Assembly (NCBI RefSeq): GCF_000381905.1
Contig: NZ_KB907265.1
Span: 1 to 64,000, forward strand
Direction of reading: 5' to 3'
Source: Paenibacillus fonticola DSM 21315
Lineage (GTDB): Bacteria; Bacillota; Bacilli; Paenibacillales; Paenibacillaceae
Length of the DNA: 64,000 bases
Below are positions 55,928 to 64,000 of the stretch, piece by piece. The notes beneath the pieces were generated by a model. That model did no database searches and was not told where the DNA came from. It saw only the letters and a list, made by a program, of their open reading frames with translations. Position numbers and translations under genes: made by a program. Every line of letters begins with the position of its first letter. Positions within the stretch are counted from its first letter, which is position 1.

Positions 55928-56548
55928 ATCACAATTCGGAATTCGTTATATTTTTCATACGCTGGCAGAGTGTCCGCTGAGTTTGGCATTTTAAATGTCA
56001 GCCTAAGCGGCGGAATGGCAGAAGAACCCTTGGCGTCAAGCCGTGAGATCTATGAGGTTTCCGTCAAAGGAAGAGATCAGCCCTATTTTCAAGGCATGGA
56101 GAAAGATCCACTGCGCTTTAACGTTTCTTTTGCCTTTAAAAATAACTGGGATTCTCAAAAATTAAGAGAAGTTACCCGATGGCTCACTGAACATGATTAC
56201 TACCAAGAGCTTTTTTTTACTAACGATATCGGAAGAGATCCTGAGCGCATCTACTATGCTCTTGTCGTTGATGACCCAACCCTAGTACACAATAGTTTGT
56301 CACAGGGCTACATTAATCTTACTTTTCGCTGCGATAGTCCGTATGCATACTCCCCAACGCGAACATCGCAATTGTACAAATGGGAAAAGAATAGTCATAC
56401 AAATACAATCTCTAATTTCTCTCAAGGCGATAAGAAATCAATGATTACCGGTACAGACGGAGGGTTGATTCTTAATCCTCACAGAACAAAATGGAGCGAT
56501 TTTTCATACGACATGAAGTGGACTGAGTTGGATCAGCTGCTGACATGA
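55928..56548 (+). CDS. Distal tail protein (Dit), N-terminal domain
   Basis: A 206-residue protein of the SPP1 gp19.1 type. It shows LYFSYAGRVSAEFGI, then the hallmark LASSREIYEVSVKGRDQPYF (target of the hub contact), YYQELFFTNDIGRDPERIYYALVVDDPTL and FRCDSPYAYSPT. No ATG or standard start fits: GTG at 55919 overlaps the ribosome site itself, so the ATC at 55928 (8 nt after AAAGGAGG) is the likely start and is marked as such. The Dit C-terminal domain is not in this protein but in the one two genes further on. Confidence 0.75.
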   Translation: MTIRNSLYFSYAGRVSAEFGILNVSLSGGMAEEPLASSREIYEVSVKGRDQPYFQGMEKDPLRFNVSFAFKNNWDSQKLREVTRWLTEHDYYQELFFTNDIGRDPERIYYALVVDDPTLVHNSLSQGYINLTFRCDSPYAYSPTRTSQLYKWEKNSHTNTISNFSQGDKKSMITGTDGGLILNPHRTKWSDFSYDMKWTELDQLLT

Positions 56549-56561
56549 GAAAGGAGTTACA

Positions 56562-57200
56562 ATGGCAACTACTACTGCTAAATTGGGCTTAGTCAAACCT
56601 GACTGGGCAAATGATGAGATCGGCTCAACTATAGATGCAATAGCTCAAAATTTTCAAACCCTAGATGATATTTCTGCCGATTATGCCGATGCACCTCCTA
56701 TATCTGGTGATTGGCCAGCAAAGCACATATTGTATGCCAATCAATTGTCGATTGGTGGGCATATTGGCTGGGTAAACATTCGAACAGGAAAAGCAGCGCC
56801 AATTTGGGAAAAGTTGAAATACTATGCTAATGGCTCACATATCGTACCTAAAAATGATAACGGCCATTACTACACATGCACTCAAAGTGGATATTCTGGT
56901 TTAATCGAACCGATCTTCCCTGTTTCTGACCAGGGGCAAGTTCAGGATACTAGAGGGGCCAATACCTGGAATGCAAACCACCTTTACCAAGTGAATGATA
57001 TTGCTCTGCCGACAATTGATAACGGACGGTTCTACATTTGTATTCAAGCTGGTGAATCTGGAGATGTTGAGCCTACATGGAGTCTTATCGATGGGGCAAC
57101 AACCTATGATAAAAATGCGGTCTGGCATGGATATAAAATAGCTAAATGGCAGGAATCTGGCGTAGCGGCACTATATAGACCCTTCGGAAAAATTGAGTAG
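56562..57200 (+). CDS. Tail protein with chitin-binding-like repeats
   Basis: A 212-residue protein. After an N-terminal part (MATTTAKLGLVKPDWANDEIGST) there are two tandem units with N/D-x-G-H/R-Y/F-Y-x-C-x-Q-x-G-x-S-G-x-x-E-P (near residues 103 and 157), which resemble carbohydrate-binding module 5/12 folds. A surface glycan on the target cell is the likely ligand. ATG behind AAAGGAG. It stands between the two Dit-like pieces, and no enzyme domain is seen. Confidence 0.65.
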   Translation: MATTTAKLGLVKPDWANDEIGSTIDAIAQNFQTLDDISADYADAPPISGDWPAKHILYANQLSIGGHIGWVNIRTGKAAPIWEKLKYYANGSHIVPKNDNGHYYTCTQSGYSGLIEPIFPVSDQGQVQDTRGANTWNANHLYQVNDIALPTIDNGRFYICIQAGESGDVEPTWSLIDGATTYDKNAVWHGYKIAKWQESGVAALYRPFGKIE

Positions 57201-57210
57201 GTGATGAAAA

Positions 57211-57846
57211 ATGGCTAGATGGATATCTCTTTTAAATCTACAAGGCATATACACCTCCCCTTCCATATTAATTCCGCTGCAAGCAGATGGAGCGCTTAGC
57301 AAGGTTTCTTGGGAAAGCAGTACTCCTGAGGGCAGCCAAATCGTAGTACAGACCCGGCTAAGTTTTGACGGATACAATTGGACAGAGTGGCGAGCTTGCA
57401 CGAACGGTGGACAAATCCCTGAAATTGACGAAGACACACCCTTATATGAAACATACCTTATGTATCGAGTCATCATGAAATCTAACTCTTATAGTGTTAA
57501 ACCTAATTTTAAAAAGATCACTTTTTTCTTCGAGCCTGTGCTTGTTTTTGACAATAAAGGCGATTTAAACTGTAAGCCAGAAATCTGGATTACGAAATCA
57601 GGAAATGGTGATTTTAGCATTCAAAATATTACTCACAACAATGAAGAATTTGCGTTCACTAATCTGCTTGATGGGGAAACGGTCTATATAGACAATGAAA
57701 ACCAAGACATTGAAACCACGCTGGCAGTTACTTATAGATACAAAGATTTCAACGATAACTACTTAAACTTTCCTCCTGGGAAAAATGTACTTCGAGTAAG
57801 CGGTAATGCTGACATCAAGTTCAGATACCAATTTACATTGCTATGA
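57211..57846 (+). CDS. Tail protein with Dit C-terminal-type domain
   Basis: A 211-residue protein. Residues about 115-211 (NKGDLNCKPEIWITKSGNGDFSI...NLLDGETVYIDNENQDI...NYLNFPPGKNVLRVSGNADIKFRYQ) correspond to the second domain of SPP1-type Dit proteins. The N-terminal part is different (LLNLQGIYTSPSILIPLQADGALS). Coded two genes after the Dit N-terminal domain. The two may have been one gene once, or the domain is reused here as an adaptor for fibres. Confidence 0.6.
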   Translation: MARWISLLNLQGIYTSPSILIPLQADGALSKVSWESSTPEGSQIVVQTRLSFDGYNWTEWRACTNGGQIPEIDEDTPLYETYLMYRVIMKSNSYSVKPNFKKITFFFEPVLVFDNKGDLNCKPEIWITKSGNGDFSIQNITHNNEEFAFTNLLDGETVYIDNENQDIETTLAVTYRYKDFNDNYLNFPPGKNVLRVSGNADIKFRYQFTLL

Positions 57847-57865
57847 TAAGAGAGGAGGTGGAATA

Positions 57866-59020
57866 TTGCCAGATTTAATAACTCAACTGCAATACAATGA
57901 CCCATTAACAATCATTTTTAGAAAAGGAACGGACGATGATCCCCTTAAAGATCGGGCAGATACGCTACCTGTTGTGAACGGCATTATCACGCTTTTTGAA
58001 ATTCCATCACTTCGTGATCGCGTACAGATTTCAGGAATGGTTGAAATTGATCAAGAAATTTATGAGCGTAGAAAAGAACTAAAGGAAAATGAATTTCTTG
58101 TCCATTATTCGATCGGGATCGTACAATTTCACCCTAAGCATGAGGGAACAACTCTTCTATGCAGATACAAGGGTCGTGGATTAATCATGTACCCGGCCTC
58201 GCGCATTTATGCCATGGTCAGAAGAAATCCAGATGTGGTTATTACACTCCAAAACTACATAGAAGAGATAGAAATAAAAATCAAAGAAAACACCTCGCTA
58301 ATTAAACGTGTTGAGGACTTAATTTCCGAAACAAGGGTTATCATCGAGGAGTCCGAGAAGGCTACAGATAATGCCAATCGAGCAGCCCAAGAAGCTGATG
58401 CTGCAAGAGACTTGGCTTTAGATGCCTATGAGACAACAAGACTTGTCTGGAAAGAGCCTGTTGACAGAGAGCAGGATATTTACACCACCTACCCCCACCC
58501 TTCCGTTGGCTGGGTCGTTCAGACCACAAGAGACGGCAAGCGGTATAGGTTTGACGGAAACCACTGGATATTGATAGATATCTTTGGATCAAATCTTCAG
58601 GTTGTGAATGAGCACAGAGATGGCCTAATGTCTGTTGGGGAACATTTGAAGTTAAAGTCATTTCCAGTTGAACTCAAGGATCGAGTCCTTATCTTCTGTT
58701 TAGCGGATATGGCTCAAGGAATTCAAGATCTGCCATTCACCCCCTTCCCCTTCAAAGGAGAAATTGTAGCGGTGGATGGTTTTTGTATTACTGCTGGAGA
58801 AACGAGGAGCGAACTATCAATTGAAAAGTCGCGAGACTTGGCGAATTGGACAGAAATCACCTCCAGGCGAATGCGATTCGAGCCGAATTCCCATATGGAT
58901 GATAAAGGAATAGTGCTAACCAGCAATACAGTTGAACCTGGGGACTTTTTTCGAATAAACGTAACCCATCTTGGACTTGGCATCAGCAACGCTACGGTTA
59001 CCGTGCGCATTAAAATTTAA
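57866..59020 (+). CDS. Coiled-coil tail fibre or baseplate protein
   Basis: A 384-residue protein. The N-terminal 130 residues are a beta-rich baseplate-like domain, then a coiled coil at about residues 130-190 (EIEIKIKENTSLIKRVEDLISETR) implies trimer formation, then a hinge (YTTYPHPSVGWVVQTTRDGKRYRFDG) and a C-terminal beta domain. TTG start at 57866 behind AGAGGAGG, near the stop of the gene before. This layout is common in tail fibre adaptors of Bacillus phages. Confidence 0.6.
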   Translation: MPDLITQLQYNDPLTIIFRKGTDDDPLKDRADTLPVVNGIITLFEIPSLRDRVQISGMVEIDQEIYERRKELKENEFLVHYSIGIVQFHPKHEGTTLLCRYKGRGLIMYPASRIYAMVRRNPDVVITLQNYIEEIEIKIKENTSLIKRVEDLISETRVIIEESEKATDNANRAAQEADAARDLALDAYETTRLVWKEPVDREQDIYTTYPHPSVGWVVQTTRDGKRYRFDGNHWILIDIFGSNLQVVNEHRDGLMSVGEHLKLKSFPVELKDRVLIFCLADMAQGIQDLPFTPFPFKGEIVAVDGFCITAGETRSELSIEKSRDLANWTEITSRRMRFEPNSHMDDKGIVLTSNTVEPGDFFRINVTHLGLGISNATVTVRIKI

Positions 59021-59039
59021 ATATAAGGAGAAATGTAAA

Positions 59040-59582
59040 ATGTCTCAACCTGTCATTACATGGATGAACGCAACTCACACTCAACAAATAACAGCTCCTC
59101 ATAACTATGGAGTAATTGATGCAGGGGACTGGTCTCCTGTCCATACATTCAACATCTGGAATAACAGAGGTGGAACGACTGATGTGTCCAAAATGGAAGA
59201 CTGCACCATTACAACTAGGGATATGTCAGGTGGGCTTGGCAACACAGTAGGAAATGAGATTGAAGTAGTAAAAAACAATTGGTTTCATGCCCAAGTTGAT
59301 TCTTTAGATGAAGCAGATATCAATGAAGAGTCTAGCCGCATTGGCAAAGATTATTCAAAGCCGATTGGCACTAAAGGTTCTACTACAAAAGATAATACAG
59401 GTGCAAGCTATCCTACTCCCCTTGTTCCAGGAGCCAAAGAGATACTGGGCGTCAGAAACAATGGAAACCCTACAGATGCCGCAGGAAACTATGTAACAAT
59501 TAGTTTTCGGGCTGAAGTCCCGCTCGATGCAAAAAGTGGGCAGCAACAATTTAAAAAAAGAATTTCATATCGTTACGTTTAA
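59040..59582 (+). CDS. Uncharacterised structural protein of the tail cluster
   Basis: A 180-residue beta-rich protein with MSQPVITWMNATHTQQITAP at its N-terminus and a glycine-rich, threonine-rich middle. It begins at an ATG behind AAGGAGAA. It lies among fibre genes and has no recognised catalytic motif. The lengths and style fit small receptor-binding or baseplate proteins, but no family was recognised. Confidence 0.5.
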   Translation: MSQPVITWMNATHTQQITAPHNYGVIDAGDWSPVHTFNIWNNRGGTTDVSKMEDCTITTRDMSGGLGNTVGNEIEVVKNNWFHAQVDSLDEADINEESSRIGKDYSKPIGTKGSTTKDNTGASYPTPLVPGAKEILGVRNNGNPTDAAGNYVTISFRAEVPLDAKSGQQQFKKRISYRYV

Positions 59583-59601
59583 TTAGGTTCATGTTATTTG
59601 A

Positions 59602-59630
59602 AGAGGCAGAAATTATTTCTGTCTCTTTTT
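59602..59630 (+). terminator. Terminator within the fibre genes
   Basis: AGAGGCAGAAA-TTA-TTTCTGTCTCT followed by six T, 20 nt past the previous stop codon. Confidence 0.82.
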
Positions 59631-59673
59631 TATTTTACAACACAACTCACAATACAATGGGAGGTACGCTCTA

Positions 59674-60288
59674 ATGATTTTTGGCAATGGCCATTTTGCA
59701 AAATCTCCAGTCCAGTCTCAAAAGTATATCTGGCTGGCAGAATATTATGACGGTACTTTTTTAACAGAATATGATCTTGAAAATCGAAAAACAAATAGTT
59801 TTTATGATATAGACAAAAATAAACTCATTAGGTTTGGGTTAATCGGTTGCGGCAACCAAATATATTTTGATGTAGCTAATGGTATTTTTAATATCAACCA
59901 TGACCGAATTATGATCTCATATGTCACCAAAGACACAGAGTATCCCTTGACGGGTAGGACGCTTCTTTACAATGATATTATCCAATTTAAAGAGGCTACC
60001 GCAGAGGCAAACCTGCTAACTAAGGGAAAATCCGAGGGAAGAATGCATAGCAGCATAGTAACGCACGCTATTGGCTATAAGAAAGCAATGGATTTGGCAG
60101 GTGTGAATATCCACTTTCAAACGATACTGCATCTTCCGCTCGATCAACCTGCATATGTACAAATTAAAATTTCTTCTAGTCAAGATTTGAATGGGAAATT
60201 AATAGTTCGTATGAATGGACTAGTTGCGAGTGAAATTGAAGCGCCGCTTAAAGCTAATATGGCTGGCATTATAAACTGGACTCCTTAA
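59674..60288 (+). CDS. Uncharacterised fibre-region protein
   Basis: A 204-residue protein with MIFGNGHFAKSPVQSQKYIWLAEYYDG at the start and no cysteine clusters, membrane segment or enzyme motif. It follows a terminator by 44 nt; GGGAGG precedes the ATG. AT-rich in codon use like the fibre genes after it. Not recognised. Confidence 0.5.
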   Translation: MIFGNGHFAKSPVQSQKYIWLAEYYDGTFLTEYDLENRKTNSFYDIDKNKLIRFGLIGCGNQIYFDVANGIFNINHDRIMISYVTKDTEYPLTGRTLLYNDIIQFKEATAEANLLTKGKSEGRMHSSIVTHAIGYKKAMDLAGVNIHFQTILHLPLDQPAYVQIKISSSQDLNGKLIVRMNGLVASEIEAPLKANMAGIINWTP

Positions 60289-60313
60289 AAAAATTAGAAA
60301 GGAACGTGCATAA

Positions 60314-60667
60314 ATGCAAGATTATTTTTACGTTGATCCATACAACAGAGTTTGGGGCAACAAAGATATTGGTGGAGATATGACGGTCACCTCCTCAAAC
60401 AACACTCTGAATATCGAATCCAGCAGCAACATTTATACAGTGACCATTCCACCAGGTACTTATCATACCGAGTATACGCTGAACAAATCTGAGCTTGTTG
60501 AAGCGATTGCTGAAGAGTTTGAGCATAACCAGCTTCCTGTTGAAGTGTATCTTGGCGGTAATCATAAAGATGTTAAGTATAATTCCATCGTTTTTCGTTT
60601 GTCAGATGGTTCCGAGATTCAAGATATTAACGGCACGTTTTTTGAAGCGTTTTTTGATTCCATTTAA
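60314..60667 (+). CDS. Small uncharacterised fibre-region protein
   Basis: A 117-residue beta-rich protein (MQDYFYVDPYNRVWGNKDIGG...). A region with TYHTEYTLNKSELVEAIAEEFE resembles small linker domains of tail fibre bases. AAAGGAACG precedes the ATG. No family was recognised. Confidence 0.45.
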   Translation: MQDYFYVDPYNRVWGNKDIGGDMTVTSSNNTLNIESSSNIYTVTIPPGTYHTEYTLNKSELVEAIAEEFEHNQLPVEVYLGGNHKDVKYNSIVFRLSDGSEIQDINGTFFEAFFDSI

Positions 60668-60681
60668 AAGCAGGTGTAAAT

Positions 60682-61257
60682 ATGGCTGTGACACATGAAG
60701 TTGGACTACCTCTTGATTTAAGTAAGGGTACTTTTGCTGATACGGAATATACAGATGGTTTTCTACAATTAAAAGTTATGAAAGTTTCGGATATAGGTAA
60801 TGCCATCTATGCAGAATCTGGCTACTGGGAGTCTGAGATTATTGATATAAAAGACAAGATTACAGCATTCAAAAGAATTAGTAAGACATCTCAATTAGTA
60901 AATGGTGCAACTTATAAGATCTTCACCTCTTCCTCTGAGGACAGAGCTGTGTGGAGCGCTTGGGAAGAAATAGACTATGCCGATGGCACAATCAAGAGTC
61001 CTAAAAATAGCTATGCCAAAGTCAGAATAGAAATTAAATCCACAATGTCAGATGAGATTGTAACGGTTGATGACTTCACGGTTGTAGGAAAGTATAGCAA
61101 TGAGTTCGTGAATAGTGATAAGGGTGTCTTGGAGTTAAAGAGGGTTTATGAATATGAGATGAACAATGAACTCGGACAAGAAAATATTCATAGAAAATTA
61201 ATTGAAAGAAATAAATTTAATAAAATTAATAGTATTCATATAAATTCTGATCAGTAA
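60682..61257 (+). CDS. Uncharacterised fibre-region protein
   Basis: A 191-residue protein. The middle YKIFTSSSEDRAVWSAWEEIDYADGTIKSP recalls a carbohydrate-binding or discoidin-like beta-sandwich that also occurs in the 57211 gene (DGYNWTEWRAC). It ends 15 nt before the GLUG gene. Likely a spacer or receptor-contact domain. Confidence 0.45.
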   Translation: MAVTHEVGLPLDLSKGTFADTEYTDGFLQLKVMKVSDIGNAIYAESGYWESEIIDIKDKITAFKRISKTSQLVNGATYKIFTSSSEDRAVWSAWEEIDYADGTIKSPKNSYAKVRIEIKSTMSDEIVTVDDFTVVGKYSNEFVNSDKGVLELKRVYEYEMNNELGQENIHRKLIERNKFNKINSIHINSDQ

Positions 61258-61271
61258 AGGAGGCGAATTAT

Positions 61272-62861
61272 TTGGCAAATGGTAACTTTGCGGGCGGTAC
61301 TGGAACAATTGATGATCCCTATCTGATTGAGGATGCTCATGATTTTAATAGAATTTATTCTGGATTGAGCAGTCATTATAAATTGGTATATGATATTGAC
61401 TTTTCGATTGTGGGTTTTAATCGCCCTGATGCTGGGGTTTTTACTGGTTCGCTTGATGGGGATGGGCACACAATTTCAAATTACTCTTTTGGAACTTTGG
61501 GAGTTACAGGTAATGCCGGATTGTTTCGCGGTATTAATGGAGCAACAATAAAAAATATGAACATTGAAAATGCCCGTATCGCTAGTGCAGCCTCATCTGC
61601 TGTACTAGCTGGTGCAGCTGTCGGAGAAAACAACACAATACAAAATGTTCATATTATTAATTCTAGGATAGAGTCTACATCGAACGGCATTGCAGGTTTT
61701 TGTGGGCAGGCAGGGGGAGCGGTAAAATTATTAGACTGTTCATTTCAGGGGGAGATTGTAAGAAACTCTGGTACTAGTGATAGTGGTTATGTAGGTGGTC
61801 TTATTGGAGATTTATTTGGAAACGTGACTATTAAAAAATGCAAAACAAACCTCACTATATCCACCTCAAACTGCTCTAATTGCGGAGGACTAGTTGGGAG
61901 AATAAGGGGTTTAACTCAGAGAATAATCATTGAAAATTGTCATTCGCAATTTACCATAATCAATTCAGGATCGGGCAGTAGTTATGGTGGGTTAATTGGG
62001 TATTCTGATAATGTAGACATATCAGAATCATCAGCTATTGGAGTTATCTCCGCCCCTACATCCACTGGTCAAATGTATGGAGGCTTGATTGGGTATCTGA
62101 CAAATACAAATGCTAGCTCTTGCTACTCTAATGTAAAAATTGAAGCACCCAATACTTTCAACAGTGGCGGTGTGTTCGGATCAGTCTATGGTGGAAATAT
62201 AATAAATAACTGCTATGGACATGGTAGTATTATAGGGAACCTTAGAATTGGAGGCTTGTCAGGGTATACAGTAGGCAATAGCAGTTTACCCTCAACCATA
62301 AAAAACTCGTACTCCACTGTATCTGTGATTGTCACAACCACTACCAATCAGAAGGCTGCTTTTGCTTCCAACGTAGATTTTAGATACGTAACTTTTTCAA
62401 ATAACTATTGTGACATTGAGGCAACAGCAGGAAGTGGTAGTTTATATGCAATCTCAGGTACTACTGCTTACACCGGTGGGATTGAAGGCAAAACAACATT
62501 GGAAATGAAAACTCCCTCCACCTTTAGTGCATGGGATACAGATGTGTGGAAATTTATTGAGGGACAATATCCTAAGCTATTCTTCGAACCAATAAATACA
62601 TCATTCCTTTATAATAAAGGAAATTACAAAAAATGGAATAATGATCATTGGCAAACAATTTCGACAACACTGCCAACAGAACCAATTTTCAAAGATGAGG
62701 GAATGTATAGCTTATCAGCCCTAGATCGAAAACAAACTACAATCACAATTCCAATGGATGACAACACTCCACAAGGACAGCCTTTAGGCAATGGTAGAGT
62801 ATTTAAAGAAAAGATCAATCTTAAGAAATACATGGAAATCAATAGTATTAATGTGAAGTAG
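61272..62861 (+). CDS. GLUG-repeat adhesin-like tail fibre
   Basis: A 529-residue protein. After ANGNFAGGTGTIDDPYLIEDAHDF, repeats with GGLIGD-, GGLVGR-, GGLIGY- and GGVFGS-type cores spaced by about 35 residues form a GLUG beta-helix, seen in adhesins. The C-terminal 100 residues (YNKGNYKKWNNDHWQTIS) form a separate domain. TTG start behind AAAGGAGG. Strongly AT-rich. Such a fibre is the likely determinant of host or target range. Confidence 0.7.
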   Translation: MANGNFAGGTGTIDDPYLIEDAHDFNRIYSGLSSHYKLVYDIDFSIVGFNRPDAGVFTGSLDGDGHTISNYSFGTLGVTGNAGLFRGINGATIKNMNIENARIASAASSAVLAGAAVGENNTIQNVHIINSRIESTSNGIAGFCGQAGGAVKLLDCSFQGEIVRNSGTSDSGYVGGLIGDLFGNVTIKKCKTNLTISTSNCSNCGGLVGRIRGLTQRIIIENCHSQFTIINSGSGSSYGGLIGYSDNVDISESSAIGVISAPTSTGQMYGGLIGYLTNTNASSCYSNVKIEAPNTFNSGGVFGSVYGGNIINNCYGHGSIIGNLRIGGLSGYTVGNSSLPSTIKNSYSTVSVIVTTTTNQKAAFASNVDFRYVTFSNNYCDIEATAGSGSLYAISGTTAYTGGIEGKTTLEMKTPSTFSAWDTDVWKFIEGQYPKLFFEPINTSFLYNKGNYKKWNNDHWQTISTTLPTEPIFKDEGMYSLSALDRKQTTITIPMDDNTPQGQPLGNGRVFKEKINLKKYMEINSINVK

Positions 62862-62888
62862 TTGATCAAATTCAGCTACTTCTTTTTT
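62855..62888 (+). terminator. Terminator overlapping the end of the GLUG gene
   Basis: GAAGTAG pairs with CTACTTC around a 14-nt loop, followed by six T. The stop codon lies inside the stem. Confidence 0.75.
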
Positions 62889-63057
62889 GTGTTTAAAATA
62901 CCAATTTTAAAAGATGGGACAGAATATTAGATTCAGATTCTCCTCCGAGATCAGGAAAAACATTTGAGCATACAGTTGATTAAAGTAAGCTAAGGACAGA
63001 TAAGATTGTTTGGGAGTAGAAAGGTGAACTTTATATAGGAAGGGGAGATAGTAACAC

Positions 63058-64000
63058 ATGGAGAGCATTAATGTTACATTGAATCCTAATGATATGGGAT
63101 CAGGAATTACGCTAAGTAATGGTAATTTAACTGTAACTACTGCATCAAACAATAATAGTATCCGTGCTACACATGGCAAAATACTTGGTAAGTGGTATTG
63201 GGAAGTTAAACTAAGTAATGGAGTAGATTCTACTATAGGAATTTCAAATAAATCATTTTCTATGATTTCTTCAGAAATTAATACCAGCAATAATTGGAGA
63301 GTATATAATGTAGCAGGTGGTAGGAAGTTTCCTGAAAATACGACATACGGAACGCCTTCTACAGTAGGCAATACCATCGGTGTGGCTCTCGATCTAGATA
63401 ATGGAACTTTAGAGTTTTATAAAAATGGAATTAGTATGGGAATAAGTCATGCCAATGTGAAGGAATTAGGTGAAGTTTATCCAACGTTGCGTTTCTATTC
63501 GAATACTAGTCAAACGATGAATATAAACTTTGGTGCGACTTCATTTACCTATAATATTCCTCATGGTTTTATGCCATATGCTATGTATCCTTCGCATAAA
63601 ATCTTACTTTCATCAAATGAGAGTAAGATTAAGGGAATCAAAAAAGGAGCTATAGATGATTCAAATGCCATTCCACCGATGACTTCTAATATCGCTCCGA
63701 GCGGTGTGGCAAGCGCAAGCTCAATCTATAGTTCAACTTATGATGTTTGGAAAGCATTTGACATAGATGACACAGGCACTTCGTATTGGAGGTCTGCAAA
63801 TAACACAGTCTACCCGGTTTATTTGGAATACGAATTCCCGACCCCAATTAGGATCGGAAGATACGGGCTAATAGGTGTGACGAGTGTACTCCCTAAAGAA
63901 TGGACATTTGAAGGTTCCAATGATGGGGTAAGTTGGGTCATCCTAGATGAACGAACAGTCACATTAACTGCCTTAGTATTAACAACATTTGATTTAGTTA
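63058..64000 (+). CDS. SPRY plus discoidin (F5/8 type C) domain fibre protein, cut by window edge
   Basis: The ORF starts at ATG 63058 behind AAGGGGAG and stays open to the edge (314 codons). Residues about 30-165 form a SPRY domain (GKWYWEVKLSNG, VGIS-type TIGISNKSF, GVALDLDNGTLEFYKNG). Residues about 215-310 are a discoidin-like domain (YDVWKAFDIDDTGTSYWRS and EWTFEGSNDGVSW). Both are protein or sugar recognition modules, so this is another receptor-binding protein. Confidence 0.7.
   Translation, partial: MESINVTLNPNDMGSGITLSNGNLTVTTASNNNSIRATHGKILGKWYWEVKLSNGVDSTIGISNKSFSMISSEINTSNNWRVYNVAGGRKFPENTTYGTPSTVGNTIGVALDLDNGTLEFYKNGISMGISHANVKELGEVYPTLRFYSNTSQTMNINFGATSFTYNIPHGFMPYAMYPSHKILLSSNESKIKGIKKGAIDDSNAIPPMTSNIAPSGVASASSIYSSTYDVWKAFDIDDTGTSYWRSANNTVYPVYLEYEFPTPIRIGRYGLIGVTSVLPKEWTFEGSNDGVSWVILDERTVTLTALVLTTFDLV

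Overview
The window reads as a chromosome segment of an endospore-forming Firmicute, most likely Paenibacillus or a close relative. The reasons are spore genes (spoIVA, spoVIF, spmA/spmB, ytfJ/gerW, ypeB, a dacB-like gene), a Bacillus-type gene order, T-box and FMN-riboswitch control, and strong Shine-Dalgarno sites with frequent TTG/GTG starts. It falls into two unlike halves.

Positions 1 to about 38.2 kb are core chromosome, mostly on the minus strand. In minus-strand order: the riboflavin operon ribD-ribE-ribBA-ribH behind an FMN riboswitch; plus-strand scpA-scpB (condensin partners); ytfI-like and ytfJ/gerW; dacB-like-spmA-spmB (spore cortex and core); rluB; resA-resB-resC-resD-resE (cytochrome c maturation and redox signalling); plus-strand serA behind a serine T-box and a triple 69-bp hairpin repeat; a CPBP protease and a partner membrane protein; a plus-strand polysaccharide deacetylase lipoprotein; a mecA-type adaptor; prsW; ypeB (without sleB next to it); a PilZ protein and ypfB; cmk-plsC-S1; der-plsY-gpsA; spoVIF; a DUF2768 protein; a nucleotidyltransferase; a ferredoxin; a yphF-like lipoprotein; and spoIVA. 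A 51-bp relic of an IS3-type element lies near the left edge.

From about 39.5 kb to the right edge there is a plus-strand phage-tail-like cluster with no terminase, portal or capsid gene in view. It opens with two tiny overlapping ORFs and a 914-residue protein carrying an RAP box followed by D-x-D-G-D. That is the active-site signature of beta-prime-type RNA polymerases, so the protein is read as a single-chain RNA polymerase of the SPbeta YonO kind. A zinc-ribbon protein overlaps its end. Then come a probable tail tube protein, two assembly-chaperone-like proteins, a 1749-residue tape measure gene split by a 311-nt group I intron, a Tal-like hub/fibre protein, a PAAR-like tip protein, Dit-like modules spread over two genes, and a row of fibre or adhesin genes (chitin-binding-like repeats, coiled coil, GLUG repeats, SPRY plus discoidin) running off the window.

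The most interesting point is how these parts fit. At least five intrinsic terminators sit between codirectional tail genes. Two of them lie only about 20 nt before the next start codon, leaving no room for a promoter. Expression of the downstream genes therefore needs read-through, and a dedicated polymerase encoded at the head of the cluster could supply it. I propose a tail-only particle (tailocin) or SPbeta-like prophage arm that carries its own RNA polymerase and keeps host transcription out with terminators. The polymerase family is established knowledge; its link to a headless tail cluster and to these terminators is my inference.
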